Assembly: GCA_914767715.1 (NCBI GenBank)
Contig: OU612069.1
Span: forward strand, 23,991,387 to 24,055,386
Length of the DNA stretch: 64,000 nt
From: Membranipora membranacea
Taxonomy: Eukaryota; Bryozoa; Gymnolaemata; Cheilostomatida; Membraniporidae
Direction of reading: 5' to 3'
Translations under genes and position numbers: made by a program
Shown here: piece by piece, positions 11,215 through 22,250 of the stretch
How positions within the stretch are numbered: position 1 is the stretch's first letter
Layout: every line of letters starts with the position of its first letter
The notes under the pieces: model-generated
The model's database searches: none
Seen by the model: only the letters and a program-made list of their open reading frames with translations
Told to the model about the DNA's origin: nothing

Positions 11215-11790
11215 ACTTGCATATTAACTCAGTTCCCCTCCTCGGTAGGAAATAAGTTGTTACTGAGCATAATAAAAAAATCCTTCAATCAAGTTTTTTG
11301 ACTTGTGATAGATCCTCTTCATAAGATTGAGAATATTAACCGTAATCACTATATACGGACGTTACTTTATCACCACATAGGCCTGTCTATCTCTATACTT
11401 CTACAAAAGCATCGCTGTCAGCTGCAAAGTTACCATGATAAGCAGTGTCATATAAATTGTCAGTAGATAAACCACTATCGCTGTATACTGACAGATCTTC
11501 ATACTCTTCAGATAAAGTCATGCTGTAGACTTTCCTGTATTCATAAATATCTATAAAATAATATAATATAATATTATGAATTCCTGATGCTTTGATGTCA
11601 CATTAGAAGTTTGACTTATTTCAAAGTGGTTTCAAAAGCACATCAATGACCTCAGTTGAGCATGTTAACCAGCGATTCCCCCGAATGTGAACTGGGAGCT
11701 CTATTAGAGGAGCAGATTTAACACAGAATCATATAAATAGCCCCTCTCATACTTATTTAGTAATAACTGTTTTTGGCAACATCAGATGCA
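11215..11790. repeat. Segmental duplication, copy B (partner 8270-8665)
   Basis: Diverged direct duplicate of 8270-8665 that contains the better-preserved tyrosine-rich exon on its minus strand. It is longer than copy A, mainly because it keeps the second half of that exon and further sequence around 11340-11460. Confidence 0.7.
11399..11550 (-). CDS. Exon-like segment, tyrosine-rich acidic module
   Basis: A 152-bp minus-strand open piece with a TTTTATAG acceptor and a GTATAG donor. It encodes about 50 residues rich in Tyr, Asp, Glu and Ser, for example SEEYEDLSVYSDSGLSTDN and YDTAYHG. It is duplicated in part at 8395-8483. The entry phase is 1 and the exit phase is 0. No domain is recognised. 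The tyrosines followed by small or acidic residues resemble cytoplasmic phosphorylation tails, which is an inference from composition only. Confidence 0.45.
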
Positions 11791-11880
11791 CTGCAACCTT
11801 TAGTGTGAATCACTTGGGGGAAACTTTCGACTTCTTCCACTTGTGTTGATAGTCTTTCTTTATGGTTGCCAGACTGAAAA

Positions 11881-12616
11881 AAATTGTCAAAAAAAGTACA
11901 TGGAAAGTCGGTTGATCACATCCAACTATTTATCTCATTGCATATCACACCAGGTAGCGATATAAGGCAGAATGTTGGCCAATTAAAAAGGATGTTTCAA
12001 TTAAATATTGCTAATAAAGAAAGTTCAATGTTAACGGGATTTTGCATAAATCCCTTGGTCACATAAGCGCTGTTGATGTGAAGCACATTACAGTCATGGT
12101 ACATGTTAAATTGCTGTGTGACGTCCAGACCCTTAATAGGTCAACGTAGAGTTACAGATATAATGGCAGCATTTCACCAGGTATTTATATTGACCAAGTC
12201 TAGACTTATAGCCAAGAAGAGTTGCAATGAAAAATAATTATAATAAAATAATAAATGACCCAAAGGAAATCATTAAAATACAGCAAATACATCACTATAC
12301 AAATTATATGACTATACTAGATCACGAGTTTTTTATTCAATACTTTATTGGCATAATTTTTATTATCAAAGAATGTTTTACAATATTAGCCCTGAAAGAA
12401 AAAATAAAAGAAAAAAAAACATTAATAGTAGATTGACAGAAAAACTTTTATCATGTTATCTGGAAAAATAGCGTTGGAAGAATGAATTTTGAATAAACTG
12501 ACGGCCTTAGTGGCACTGTAAAAGAAACAAATCATTTAAAACATATTTTGGAGACATATACTGATAAATATGAATGCCATAAATTAGATGACAAAAAATG
12601 AACTGATAGTAAAGTA
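11881..12616. other. Stretch without a recognised gene
   Basis: Very AT-rich sequence. The two small frames here are low in complexity and were not accepted as genes. Confidence 0.5.
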
Positions 12617-12639
12617 TCAATGACATTTTGGTGTTGAGA

Positions 12640-13350
12640 TAACCATTACACAAGGAAGAACTGTGATAAATTGTTTCACTCTTTTACAAAAATATGTGAC
12701 ATGTTTCTCACAAGTCAACTCATCATTGATCTCAAAGTCTAACAATCTTGTCTCTCTCCTACATAGCAACCCCCCCCCCCCCCCACCACAAGTCAAGGAA
12801 AAGGAGTCGCAAACACGGTCTTGAACATTATACAAATGGAACTGTGACTTCTTCATCTTTAAAACCATTCGATTTGTAACACACCCTCTATGAATCAATT
12901 GTAGGTCTAAGTTTGTATTGTGATTCAACATCTCTATCATGACTAAGAAACATAGTGTAATCAGCATATGCGTAACTAACAGCTGAAAGTGGTAGTTTGA
13001 GCAGGTCCTTGGGAAATATCAGAAAAGTGTGGCGGCAATTATAGAGCCCTGTGGGACACCTATGTTAATGGAAAGTGTAGAGGACTCTTCACGGTTGCCA
13101 TCGGACACTCAAAAAAGAACTAAGGATCTTTAAAGCTCCATCTTTTACTCCAATTTTTTCAAGTTTGAAATATATTGTTGCGATCTACACAATTGCATGC
13201 CTTGCTGAAATCAATGAAATCCATAGCTACAGATTCATTATTCATTTTATGTTCCATGCCATCTGAAACAGTTTTCTGTACCACACTGTTGCATGAAAAT
13301 GCTTTCCTTAATCCGCATTGATATGAGTGTAGAAAACCAAGCTCAGATCA
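12640..13350 (-). pseudogene. Non-LTR-type reverse transcriptase relic
   Basis: Read on the minus strand from 13350 downward: a QCGLRKAFSCNS block, then AMDFIDFSKACNCVDRNNI (the palm motif with its first Asp), then INIGVPQGSI near 13050 (PQGS box), then YADYTMFLS near 12960 where YADD is expected, then FEINDELTCEKHVTYFCKRV near 12690 (the thumb LTWxxH box). Frames change several times, and a run of 15 C bases lies inside it. The second Asp of the YADD box is replaced by Tyr. The order and spacing of motifs identify a decayed LINE-like RT. Confidence 0.7.
12770..12784. repeat. Homopolymer of 15 C
   Basis: An uninterrupted run of 15 cytosines inside the RT relic. Its length is likely to vary between individuals and between sequencing reads. 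Confidence 0.95.
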
Positions 13351-14283
13351 GTCAGATGCTTTTCAAAAAGCTTATATTATGAACTTTTATTAACCACCGA
13401 TCAATGCATGAAGCAAATAAGACCAAAAAACAAAAAAACAAAAGAAGCAATAAGAAGGCATTGATGTATTTATGAGTATTTATAAAAAAGGCTTTTTCTG
13501 CAAAGAGCAGTATTGGATTTAGGGAGGGTCGTGGTTTTATGATGGTGCCTGTATTTTGTTGCTAGGAGATGTAGATGATGGTGATGTGATGTGTCTAATA
13601 TCCATCCTGTGATAGGTTGATAGCATCGAATGTACAGCACATACATGGAAAAATAAAAGGAGTCTGAGCTGCATTAGTAAAAAAATCGCATATAAAAAAT
13701 ACCTGCATTTTTACCTCACAGGTTATTGATATTCAAGGCTGGCTGAGAGTAAGGTATTTTATTTCCCTTGCAATCATGGAATGTGTCACTTGCTAATGTA
13801 CAACTATTTGACAGGATTAAATTTCTTCCTTTATTCCCAGGCATGAATAGAACACAGAAATGCAAAGGAACATAACTCCTAATAACGTGAATTTAATAGT
13901 GTAGACATCCGATACAAAATGTGGTGTAAAAAATCACTACAAATTTTGACTCTTTTACCATACAAATATGCTTAGCCATGCCAAAATTACTCATCTTAAA
14001 CAACTACTATCAAAGCACTTTAAATCTTGTTAATTTTGTTACCAGTGTATTTTTTTCTCTTTCTCCATCAGTTAGATTCACTACACACAATAAATTTACA
14101 CTGAAAAAAGAGATGACAGACATGTACCAAACATACTCAGACAATTAATGATTCAACTCTAAGTCTCAAATTGTATGAAACTAAGAAAAGATTATATAAG
14201 TGGCACTGTAAACTTTTCAATAACACTGTATAGTGTATACAAGCAAATATGTAATCTAAACCTTTACCAATAGTAAGTGCATG

Positions 14284-14288
14284 CTGAT
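14284..14288. other. Target site duplication (left), CTGAT
   Basis: CTGAT directly left of the LTR, repeated at 16507-16511 to the right. In the uninterrupted copy of repeat X (near 2142) the same place reads GCATGCTGATCAATT with a single CTGAT. Confidence 0.9.
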
Positions 14289-14780
14289 TGTAGCGGCCGA
14301 GATATCGAAGAAGTTTGGAGTTTACTAACACATTGGGGTTTATTCCGTTGAGATGTAAAACTGTAAGAAAATAGCGTGAACATATTACACAAAGAAAGAA
14401 AAATAGAATTAATATGCTTAACATCAAATGATGTATCAGATACCATCATGATAACATCAAGGAAATGTATGGAAAGTAATCTCTACACCAATATATAGCA
14501 ATGTCACGTAATTAATAATTACCTATTGGCTCCTATGATTTCTCGGCAGCAAATGTATCTGGTATGCGTATGAATTGTCTCGGTATATATAATTACAACA
14601 AATAATATCTATGAATACAACGATGCATCTATGTCTCTCTGACTCACTTTCTAGAGTGAAGTCCCTATATTTTGGGTCTAAGCGCTAACAATAGAAAATA
14701 TGATAACGAGCGTAGCTTCGTAGCTTAAAAATTAATAGCTTTGCATAAAGCCTACTGCAGGGTGCATTCCTGCCGTTACA
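14289..14780 (-). repeat. 3' LTR of the BEL/Pao element
   Basis: 492 bp, matching 16015-16506 at every base I compared except one (A here, C there, in the AGCTTA-AAATTAATAG region). On the minus strand it starts TGTAACGG and ends GCTACA. Confidence 0.92.
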
Positions 14781-15992
14781 CTCCCCGCCAAAGCACGGTA
14801 GTGGTTTCCATAATATCTATGTATGAAAGGGAACTGAAGAGATGAAATATCATATGAGGGCGGGAATGTCTGGATATACAATTGTTGTTTTCCCGCATAT
14901 ATTCTATCGCTTATGTATTGCAGTTGATCACTATTGGAGTGCTGACTGTTTGAATTATGGTTTCTATGTTCATCCTGGATTGGGGACTCTGGTTGTATTG
15001 GACTCTCATATTTGACTTCTGTTTGTGTGTTGCCAGCTTGTAGAGCGGCTTTGACAATCAATTTATCAGACCTTTTGGACTGATAATATGGTACCTTTCT
15101 ATGTAAGCTTGATGGGTGGCGTTTATGGCAGATTGAACATTTTGATGGTGCTTCGCAGTCCTTTGATAAGTGACCATGCTCAAGACAGCCGAAGCAAAGT
15201 CCTCTTGTGGTTATATAATGTTTCTGTTCTTTGGTTGATAGGCCTTGAAAGTTGTCACACATCTGTATATTATGTGACTCCAATGAACAATATGTGCTTT
15301 CGCTATCATCACTACTATCTAGGGATGATTGAGACTGTGGTGATTGAGACTGTGGTGATTGAAACTGTGGTGATCGAGACGGTGGTGATTGAGACTGTGG
15401 TGATTGAGACTGTGGTGATTGAGACTGTGGTGATTCAGGCTGTTGTGTAGGTGTAGGTATCAGTGTATTGAGAATGTCATTTATTGGATGACACAAGGTA
15501 TATGCCTTTAGTTTGAGGAAACTGTGTAGTTCAAGGAAACTGGGTTGTTTGTCTTCTCCGTATTTCTCCTGATATTCAACAATCTTCTCTGCCAATTCAT
15601 AACGAATGCACCATGGAAGTTTCACAATGATCTTTTCTAGCATGAAGAAGGGGGCAGTCCAAATTCAGAATGCTCTTATGGACCTTTTCCATAACCATAT
15701 GAATAGTAAGCAGGAAGCGAGCAAATTGCCTCAAAGCCGGACCATCATTCTTTTGAATATATTCCCACCCATTTATAGCGTCTTGGGCTTCCCCTGTAGT
15801 GTATCGCTCCAAATACAACAGGCGCTCGATCGGATCAGAAATCTCACTTTCGATCAGTAGGCAGAAGGATGTCAGCCATTTATGGAAAGTTTCTGGGTTA
15901 CCATCGTATGTTGCAGGTTCTATAGATGGGGTTTTCTTTGCGCAAGGATTCCTGTGGGTTGGTGCATCCATCTTCAAAAGCCAAGTATCCAT
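14732..15992 (-). CDS. BEL/Pao Gag protein, in two overlapping frames
   Basis: Minus strand. The first frame (15992-15597, start MDTWLLKMDAP) carries a YDGNPETFHKWL block and SDPIERLLYLERYTTGEAQ, typical of the Gag domain of BEL/Pao elements. The second frame (15643-14732) continues with LEKIIVKLPWCIRYELAEK, a Ser-Pro-Gln repeat (about 15440-15310), then CFGCLEHGHLSKDC and CSICHKRHPSSLH near 15190-15105, the double zinc-knuckle pattern of this family. The join needs a shift of one base near a C5 run at about 15650, which could be a mutation, an error or programmed frameshifting. The region between helix blocks is shorter than usual. The protein would package the element RNA. Confidence 0.8.
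15310..15445 (-). repeat. 15-bp coding minisatellite in gag (SPQSQ repeats)
   Basis: The plus strand shows GATTGAGACTGTGGT repeated about eight times with few changes. On the minus strand this encodes tandem SPQSQ-like pentapeptides in the Gag linker between the capsid part and the zinc knuckles. Because 15 is a multiple of three, gains or losses keep the frame. Confidence 0.85.
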
Positions 15993-16014
15993 GCGGTGAT
16001 AGGAATGGTTTTAC

Positions 16015-16506
16015 TGTAGCGGCCGAGATATCGAAGAAGTTTGGAGTTTACTAACACATTGGGGTTTATTCCGTTGAGATGTAAAACTGTAAGAAAATAG
16101 CGTGAACATATTACACAAAGAAAGAAAAATAGAATTAATATGCTTAACATCAAATGATGTATCAGATACCATCATGATAACATCAAGGAAATGTATGGAA
16201 AGTAATCTCTACACCAATATATAGCAATGTCACGTAATTAATAATTACCTATTGGCTCCTATGATTTCTCGGCAGCAAATGTATCTGGTATGCGTATGAA
16301 TTGTCTCGGTATATATAATTACAACAAATAATATCTATGAATACAACGATGCATCTATGTCTCTCTGACTCACTTTCTAGAGTGAAGTCCCTATATTTTG
16401 GGTCTAAGCGCTAACAATAGAAAATATGATAACGAGCGTAGCTTCGTAGCTTACAAATTAATAGCTTTGCATAAAGCCTACTGCAGGGTGCATTCCTGCC
16501 GTTACA
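16015..16506 (-). repeat. 5' LTR of the BEL/Pao element
   Basis: 492-bp partner of 14289-14780. In element orientation it is followed by GTAAAACCATTCC. This is not an obvious match to a tRNA 3' end starting with TGG, so the primer used is not identified. Confidence 0.92.
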
Positions 16507-16511
16507 CTGAT
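16507..16511. other. Target site duplication (right), CTGAT
   Basis: Right-hand copy of the 5-bp duplication made on insertion of the BEL/Pao element. Five bases is a usual size for this group. Confidence 0.9.
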
Positions 16512-18257
16512 CAATTGAGACATCCAATAAGACAATTAATTAATCGCAGCAATCAATTAAAACAAAAAAATTACTACAAACTCTTTGACTAATGGAGATA
16601 CACACAGCTACCAGACTTACTCATTTTTTAAACAACTACTATCAAAGCGTTTTAAATCTTGTTAATTATATTACTAGTGTATTTTTTTCGTTTTCTCTCC
16701 ACTTTTCTTAATTTTTAAGTTATTTGTACTGTCACTGCATGAAATAAAATCATGAAGATGATTGTAGATTGGCAATAAAAGTACATCCGCACTTCCTTGA
16801 TGGTGGGTTGATTCTGGACATGAGTGCTTCATCCAGTTACATCATGATTGTTACACATAGTTTTTGCTACTTTTTTCATGTGTGTTTATTGCTGGAGAGA
16901 AAATTAATAATACTTATATATAGACTGAGCGCAATTGAGTGAAATAAAGGCAAAAAAATTAAATCAATATGTAGATAATTGCAATAGAAATATTTAAAAT
17001 GGAAAGGGGCAGTCTGATAGCCTGCGGCTAGAGTGTAGACAGTCCTTCTGTAAAGCCTGAAGGTCAAATACAAGAAACACCAGCATAAAGGTGTGATAAC
17101 ACATACCCACAATGCTACATCAGTCTGTTCTATACACCAATGAGTCAACATATACCTCATATACCTGGAAATACCAGGAAATTGCATTATGGGATATTAT
17201 CTTATTAAGCTGTAGCATACTGCATGAGAATAGTCTACTGCTGTTTAACTTTGAAGGACTCCTGGTGGGAATTGAGTATATCGTCTGATAAGGGCAGCTC
17301 CAATGAGCTTGTCTCCACAGGTGTGGGGCACCGAGTCCTTAGAAAAAAGGCTTCAATCGTTTTCAATCTATGACTCAAGAGAGTTAGGCGATGTCCAAGC
17401 AAACCTGAAAAGATGTATAACTAGCGTCATGCACACTCCTCAAAAGTGACAAAGAATTTGCGGTGTCCAACTTATCACCCTGTTCATCATTCTGAGTGGA
17501 GCCAGTGGGAAATTGATGCACTACAACCTCCCGTATTGTCAATGGGGAAACAGTATACCAGCGCCTAATGTTAAACAACATCAAAAAAAGTCTTGACCAA
17601 GTATTCAACTGCTAAGTAACAAAACCTCCAAGGATCAGTGGTTCAAATTTTAGGAATAGCCTAGTGTTGTGACCTCAACAAAACCAATGGCCACATTACA
17701 AGGTCAGTTCAACAATACATATTGGTATTAATTTTATCAGTTGATACTGTAATTTCATTGACTAGACTTAGTTCTGGCATTTTGAGCAGGTGCGAAAATA
17801 CAGGACTGCCAGTCATGACCAAGAAAAAATTAATGGTTTTATTGCAAGGGTCTGGAACCAGCCTCAATTTATATAAATATCTCTTGTAATCTGTTGACCC
17901 ACTTAATCATATATTCTGACAGAGGAATTTATTGGCTAAAAAATGCAGAAAAGTTATGTTTGTCATCATGACTATCGGTAAAATAACAGATAACACTACA
18001 ATACCCCCTATAAAAAACACGAACAAATTTGGAAATAACCTATTGTTGTGACCACAAAAAAACCAATGGCCATGCTAACGGTTATTTCAGCAATACATAT
18101 CGGTTAATAACAGCTGAGACTGTGAGTTCTGGCGTATTGAATGAGTGCCAAATTTCAGGATTGACAGAGAAGACCACGGAAACAATTGCCTCTTCAATAG
18201 GGTAGTTTAATTGTTGCCTGAAATCTGTTGACCTGCTCTGGATATTTAGACAAAGGA

Positions 18258-18425
18258 CTTCATCAGTCATGATGATAAGCAAAATTCCTCTGTATTTTTT
18301 GGCAAACAAAGTCCTCTGTCTGAGGAGAGGTAAACACCTGGGGGGCTGGAACAATCAACCTTTGAAAGACAGAGGACTTGATTGACAAAAAGGTGCAGAG
18401 AAATTTTGCTTGTCATCATGAATAT
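18258..18425. repeat. Inverted repeat inside repeat X copy 2
   Basis: Arms 18258-18327 and about 18365-18425 are imperfect reverse complements (CATGATGATAAGCAAAATT... against ...AATTTTGCTTGTCATCATG), separated by about 37 bases. Each arm is also a diverged copy of part of the 385-bp unit of repeat X, so the structure comes from two units in opposite orientation. Confidence 0.7.
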
Positions 18426-18465
18426 CGGTAAAATAAGTGATGTCCACTCATGGAAAGACTATCAA

Positions 18466-21180
18466 TTTTTCCGGCGAGAGAAGGCGATCGCATACTATTC
18501 AATCTATATTCCTTATATTCTTATAGATGTCTTGCAAAAAATGATAATGTCACCAGCTAGTTCTAAACAAGAAAGTTTTGTATTGCAAATGAGTCAGGTG
18601 TTTGAATTGATAGGTGTGACATTGGGAAGTAAATATTATAATATATTTATATATATGAGCCAGCTACTTTTCCATGAGATAAGGGATACAAGAGCAGTTC
18701 GATGAAGGTCAGGGTATCATCCAAAAAATTCTCGATTGAACATCAATAACATTACACAAGCATCCAGACGCATCCACAACTTGGGGCCAAATTTTGTTAC
18801 AATTAGGTATTAATGACTAATGACTAACTAATGACTCATAGTTGAGATGCCTTTTCGACATTAAAATCAATTTGTATTCTTGAATAATAAACTAAGTCAG
18901 ACACCAGAAAAGCAATCTATACCATACCAGATAACATGCTCCAAGGGCTCTCCAACCAGAACTGTCCAGCCTTGATGTTCCCCCGGTTTTATATGCACCG
19001 TGGATAGGCATGGCCAAAAAACCGGAGATTGCATTTGCCCATTGATCACTTTAAATTTAAAAATCAAGATGTAATTAAACTGACTTCCTCTTGACAAAAC
19101 GGCGATTGGATTCTGATTTTTGTCTGATAAAAAGGTTTAATTATACATTATTATATGACAGCGATTGAACCTCTCAAAAAAGCAGAGATGGGATGTCTGA
19201 TAGCTGACCGTACTTTAATTACACCTAATACACAACAGGTTTTGTCAAAAGATAAAACTGAGATTGGTCTCTGATTTGAAGTGGTTGACGCTGTCTGTTA
19301 TCACTTGCTCCCATCTTCTTGGTTTTATTCTCTCTATATAAAATCTCCTGAGCCTGAGCTGTGAGAACTTGAGATCTCACACAACTATAACCTATAACTT
19401 ATAACCTATTTAATTAACTGATGTTTTAAGTTCTTTGACAACTAACTGTCCTAGATATACTAGTACTCTTACTCTACTGACACAATGGAGTCAATAGAAT
19501 AGACGAGTAATTAGGTCCTATTGTGTATGGACCAAGCTGGATTGGGGGAGGGGGAGGGACTGAGGGAGGCTGCAATGAAAAGGAATGTAAGTGGAAATAA
19601 TTGCAATCTCATGATAAAAATAAAGTTTATCTAGTAACTCAATACGACCGATGTTGAATTGCTAAAAGGTACCCATAATACTAACAGGGTAGCTTAGTAT
19701 TCTTAGTACTTTTTGCACTTTTTTCTCCTACCAAGGAGTACTTCTTGCTCCTACTCCAGTAAAATTGTGAACTGTGAGAAATAATTGATAGCATATTTGT
19801 TATTTGATGCAGTCCTTTCCAGTCATGTTTTATCTCACAGCAAAGGAAATATATGATCAGACGATAAGGAAATGTGAGGGATGTTTCGACCCAAACCCCC
19901 ACACTTGTAGTGATAATCTAGAATGAACCTGTATAATTGCAAACCTTGATATACCAAAGACTTGTGTAGGGCATTCGAGAATCAAACTTTACATTTTGAA
20001 TGATGGTGGGTAAAAGTGCTGTATGCGATAACTTTATAATTCATCCTGTTGCATGCAGTGGCCTGTATGAATTTTTGAACGGACTTGCTCTCATGGAGTT
20101 GTTGTTCTGCTCTGTTCTGTTCTGTTCCTGCTCAGGAAAAGGGGTACACTCATGAGTCACAATAAAACACTGTATGTAGCCAGCTCAGGCATCAAACTAT
20201 ACAATTTACATTTTTAGGTCTCAATTTTCGACAATGGTTAGGTAATAGGTATGGTTATCGAAAATAACTGCTTCTTTGGCAAGCACATTACATGGTGTTC
20301 CACAATGCAATTTATTGAGAGGTGAAAACATGTCCTGATCTCTTCGGGATTTCAAGCTTAATGTTGCATTGTGTATACTGTCAACGCGTCATTACAACTG
20401 TCAGCATGGTTGAACAATCTTTTAGCTTTAAATCTTGTATGTAACCCTTGAAGTCCTGTCTGCTTACATTACAGTGAGCAACTAAACTGGGCTGATAGCC
20501 TGGTATCTACAGGTTGAATCCCTTTCAGCGCTGATCTTGTCAATTACATACAAAGTTTTCCATAACTTTTGCACAGCCAGATCATGACATTGTATTTGAG
20601 CATGCAGCAAGTCAGGATGTCAAGATGCTTTGGAATTACAAAACTTGATACCTGATCATGATGTTCACGTATACTGATTCAGAAACTTGCTAATTCAAAT
20701 CTAAATTCCTACCATGGTAAAGTAATCAAGCAACCAGTGATTCTTAACCTCTGTTGACTGTATCAAACTCCTCAGCTTGTTATTATCAAACTCAGATTAG
20801 TGATTATTTTGGGGTATGTTGTAGTGCAGCAGCTGACGATGACTAGCTTCTAGGCTCACGCTCATAATCAAAATCTGAAAATTGTGTCAATTAACTTGAA
20901 GTTTTCCGTTTGGCAGAGCGAATTATGATTTTGAGTCGGCGAAACTTGCCAATCTATAAATACTTCATACTATGTTCTTTCTCTCAATCACCTGTTTTAC
21001 TGCTGGGTTAGAAATTACGAGAGGTTGAGGTCACCAATGCTAAAATCCTCAATTTTTTCAATCTCATTACAAATTCTACAAATGGATAATATATACTATT
21101 ATTGGCAACCAAGGTCATCTCACTTGGAATGTTTTGCACTCACACCCAAATCGACTATTATCCATTAGCTCTCTAACCTT
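18466..21180. other. Stretch without a recognised gene
   Basis: No gene could be supported. The only local feature of note is a G-rich tract at 19544-19565 with four G runs (GGGGG A GGGGG A GGG ACTGA GGG), which could fold into a G-quadruplex. Confidence 0.5.
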
Positions 21181-22200
21181 TCAGCAGTGTTCTGTATCGA
21201 CCTGATGGTAGTCTAACGTGAAGAGAGGGTTGTCAGTTCCCGTCGCAAATATACGGAGGATGCGTGATTTCATGCACCGATCATATCTAGTGTCAATATC
21301 ATCAAAGGTACAGTCCCCCAGTCTACCTGCTAGCTTATTAATATGATTGATGATTTTTGTGCTGGTCTTAGAAATGACCATGAATTGTGCTGAGATGGTA
21401 CATAAAGCAGCATTCTATGAAGGTTATATATCATTTCTCTCGAATAGGTCTGATAATTCTCAAAAGCAGCTGCTGGAGATGGCATGTGCTGTGCTTACAT
21501 GGTAATTAGCACAGGGCTTAGGACACATCCCTGTGGGCTGCCTACAGATGTTGGTAGTGATGACGACATACGATCTTTAGTGATGAACCGCTGTGATCTT
21601 CCTGTAAGAAAGCTGTAGATGGCATTTATAATGTTATCATCGAGTTGAGCCTTCACGAGCCCATCGACCAGTATTCGTGGGTCAAGGGTGTTAAATGCGC
21701 TCGTGAAGTCAATAAATAGGCAGCGTGCATATTTTTTGGCACTGGTATCAAGATAAGCAGAGATGATGTCAATGAGGTAAGCCACTGGATCCTCAGTCGA
21801 TCGCTGAGACTGGTAAGCGAATTGGGAACTGTCATGCAATCTAGGTTTGACAAATCTGAGCGGCAAGCAATCAAATGTCTTAGCGATTACTGATGTCAGT
21901 GCCACTTGGCGGTAGTCATTGACCTCTGCTGCACTGGTGGTTTTTGGTAAGGGCTTGATGTGGGGAATTTTCCATACAGATGGAAATTCACCTTGCATTA
22001 CAATCTAATCGACGAGCCCGCACAGTGGTTGACCCAGCGCATAAACCCAAACATTCAGTAACTTTCTTAGAATACAGTCAGGCACTGTGCTTTTGTTACA
22101 TTTCACTCTCCTTAGGGCAGTAGTTACCTCCTCATCATCGAAAGTCTGAGCATTGTCTGCTGATGCAGCTGTTATGTTATGAGGTTTGTAGTTCAATAAT
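21181..22200 (-). pseudogene. LINE reverse transcriptase fragment with internal deletion
   Basis: Minus strand, read from 22200 downward. A finger block (TTALRRVKCNKSTVPDCI) is followed by a TAG near 22005, then FPSVWKIPHIKPLPK, NDYRQVALTSVIAK, FAYQSQRSTEDPVA, LFIDFTSAFNTLDPRIL (first palm Asp) and TSVGSPQGCVLSP near 21535. The frame then breaks, and the C-terminal block KTSTKIINHINKLAG near 21350 follows almost at once, so the part with the YADD box and thumb is missing. The C-terminal frame ends at 21181. This is a dead CR1/L2-like or related LINE copy. Confidence 0.8.
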
Positions 22201-22250
22201 ACATCTAAAACTGAAAATTGTAAGAGTACGTGTGTTTCAATTCTTATCAC

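Larger units (their letters stand above)
7994..11880 (-). pseudogene. Decayed multi-exon gene of unknown function, minus strand
   Basis: Several minus-strand stretches look like exons of one unrecognised gene and recur in degenerate form. An acidic PLYPDIGEREA-type exon is clear at 7994-8088, with weaker copies near 10553-10617 and 10868-10965. A tyrosine-rich exon is clear at 11399-11550, with a broken copy at about 8395-8483. A possible basic exon (LATIKKDYQHKWKKSK) lies at 11814-11873. Intron-like sequence is duplicated too: 8270-8665 resembles 11215-11790. The gene looks as if it was duplicated in segments and then lost. Several YxxL/YxxY-like tyrosine contexts hint at a signalling tail, but this is only a guess. 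Confidence 0.45.
14289..16506 (-). mobile_element. Short BEL/Pao-type LTR element with gag only
   Basis: Two direct 492-bp LTRs flank a 1.23-kb interior that encodes only Gag, on the minus strand. Both LTRs begin TGTAGCGG and end GTTACA on the plus strand. The five bases CTGAT are repeated on both sides (14284-14288 and 16507-16511). The empty site is visible in repeat X copy 1 near 2142, where CTGAT occurs once. No protease, RT, RNase H or integrase is present, so the element must have moved with help from another copy. A purine-rich GGCGGGGAG tract lies on the minus strand just before the LTR at 14780, fitting a polypurine tract. Confidence 0.9.
13841..18465. repeat. Repeat X, copy 2, carrying a nested BEL/Pao element
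   Basis: Second copy of the segment at 1697-4244, starting with the same bases and collinear except for the 2.2-kb insertion at 14289-16506. It has one fewer of the roughly 385-bp internal units than copy 1. On the right it continues beyond the point where copy 1 stops, with two more diverged unit fragments at 18260-18330 and 18365-18465 that face each other. The host sequence on either side differs from that around copy 1. Confidence 0.8.

Noticed and set aside
15088-15450. 120-codon plus-strand frame with TVVIE repeats
   Set aside because: Antisense of the gag minisatellite; Gag on the minus strand explains the sequence.
18382-18705. 107-codon plus-strand frame
   Set aside because: Its first part is a diverged unit of repeat X and the rest shows no motif or splice support.
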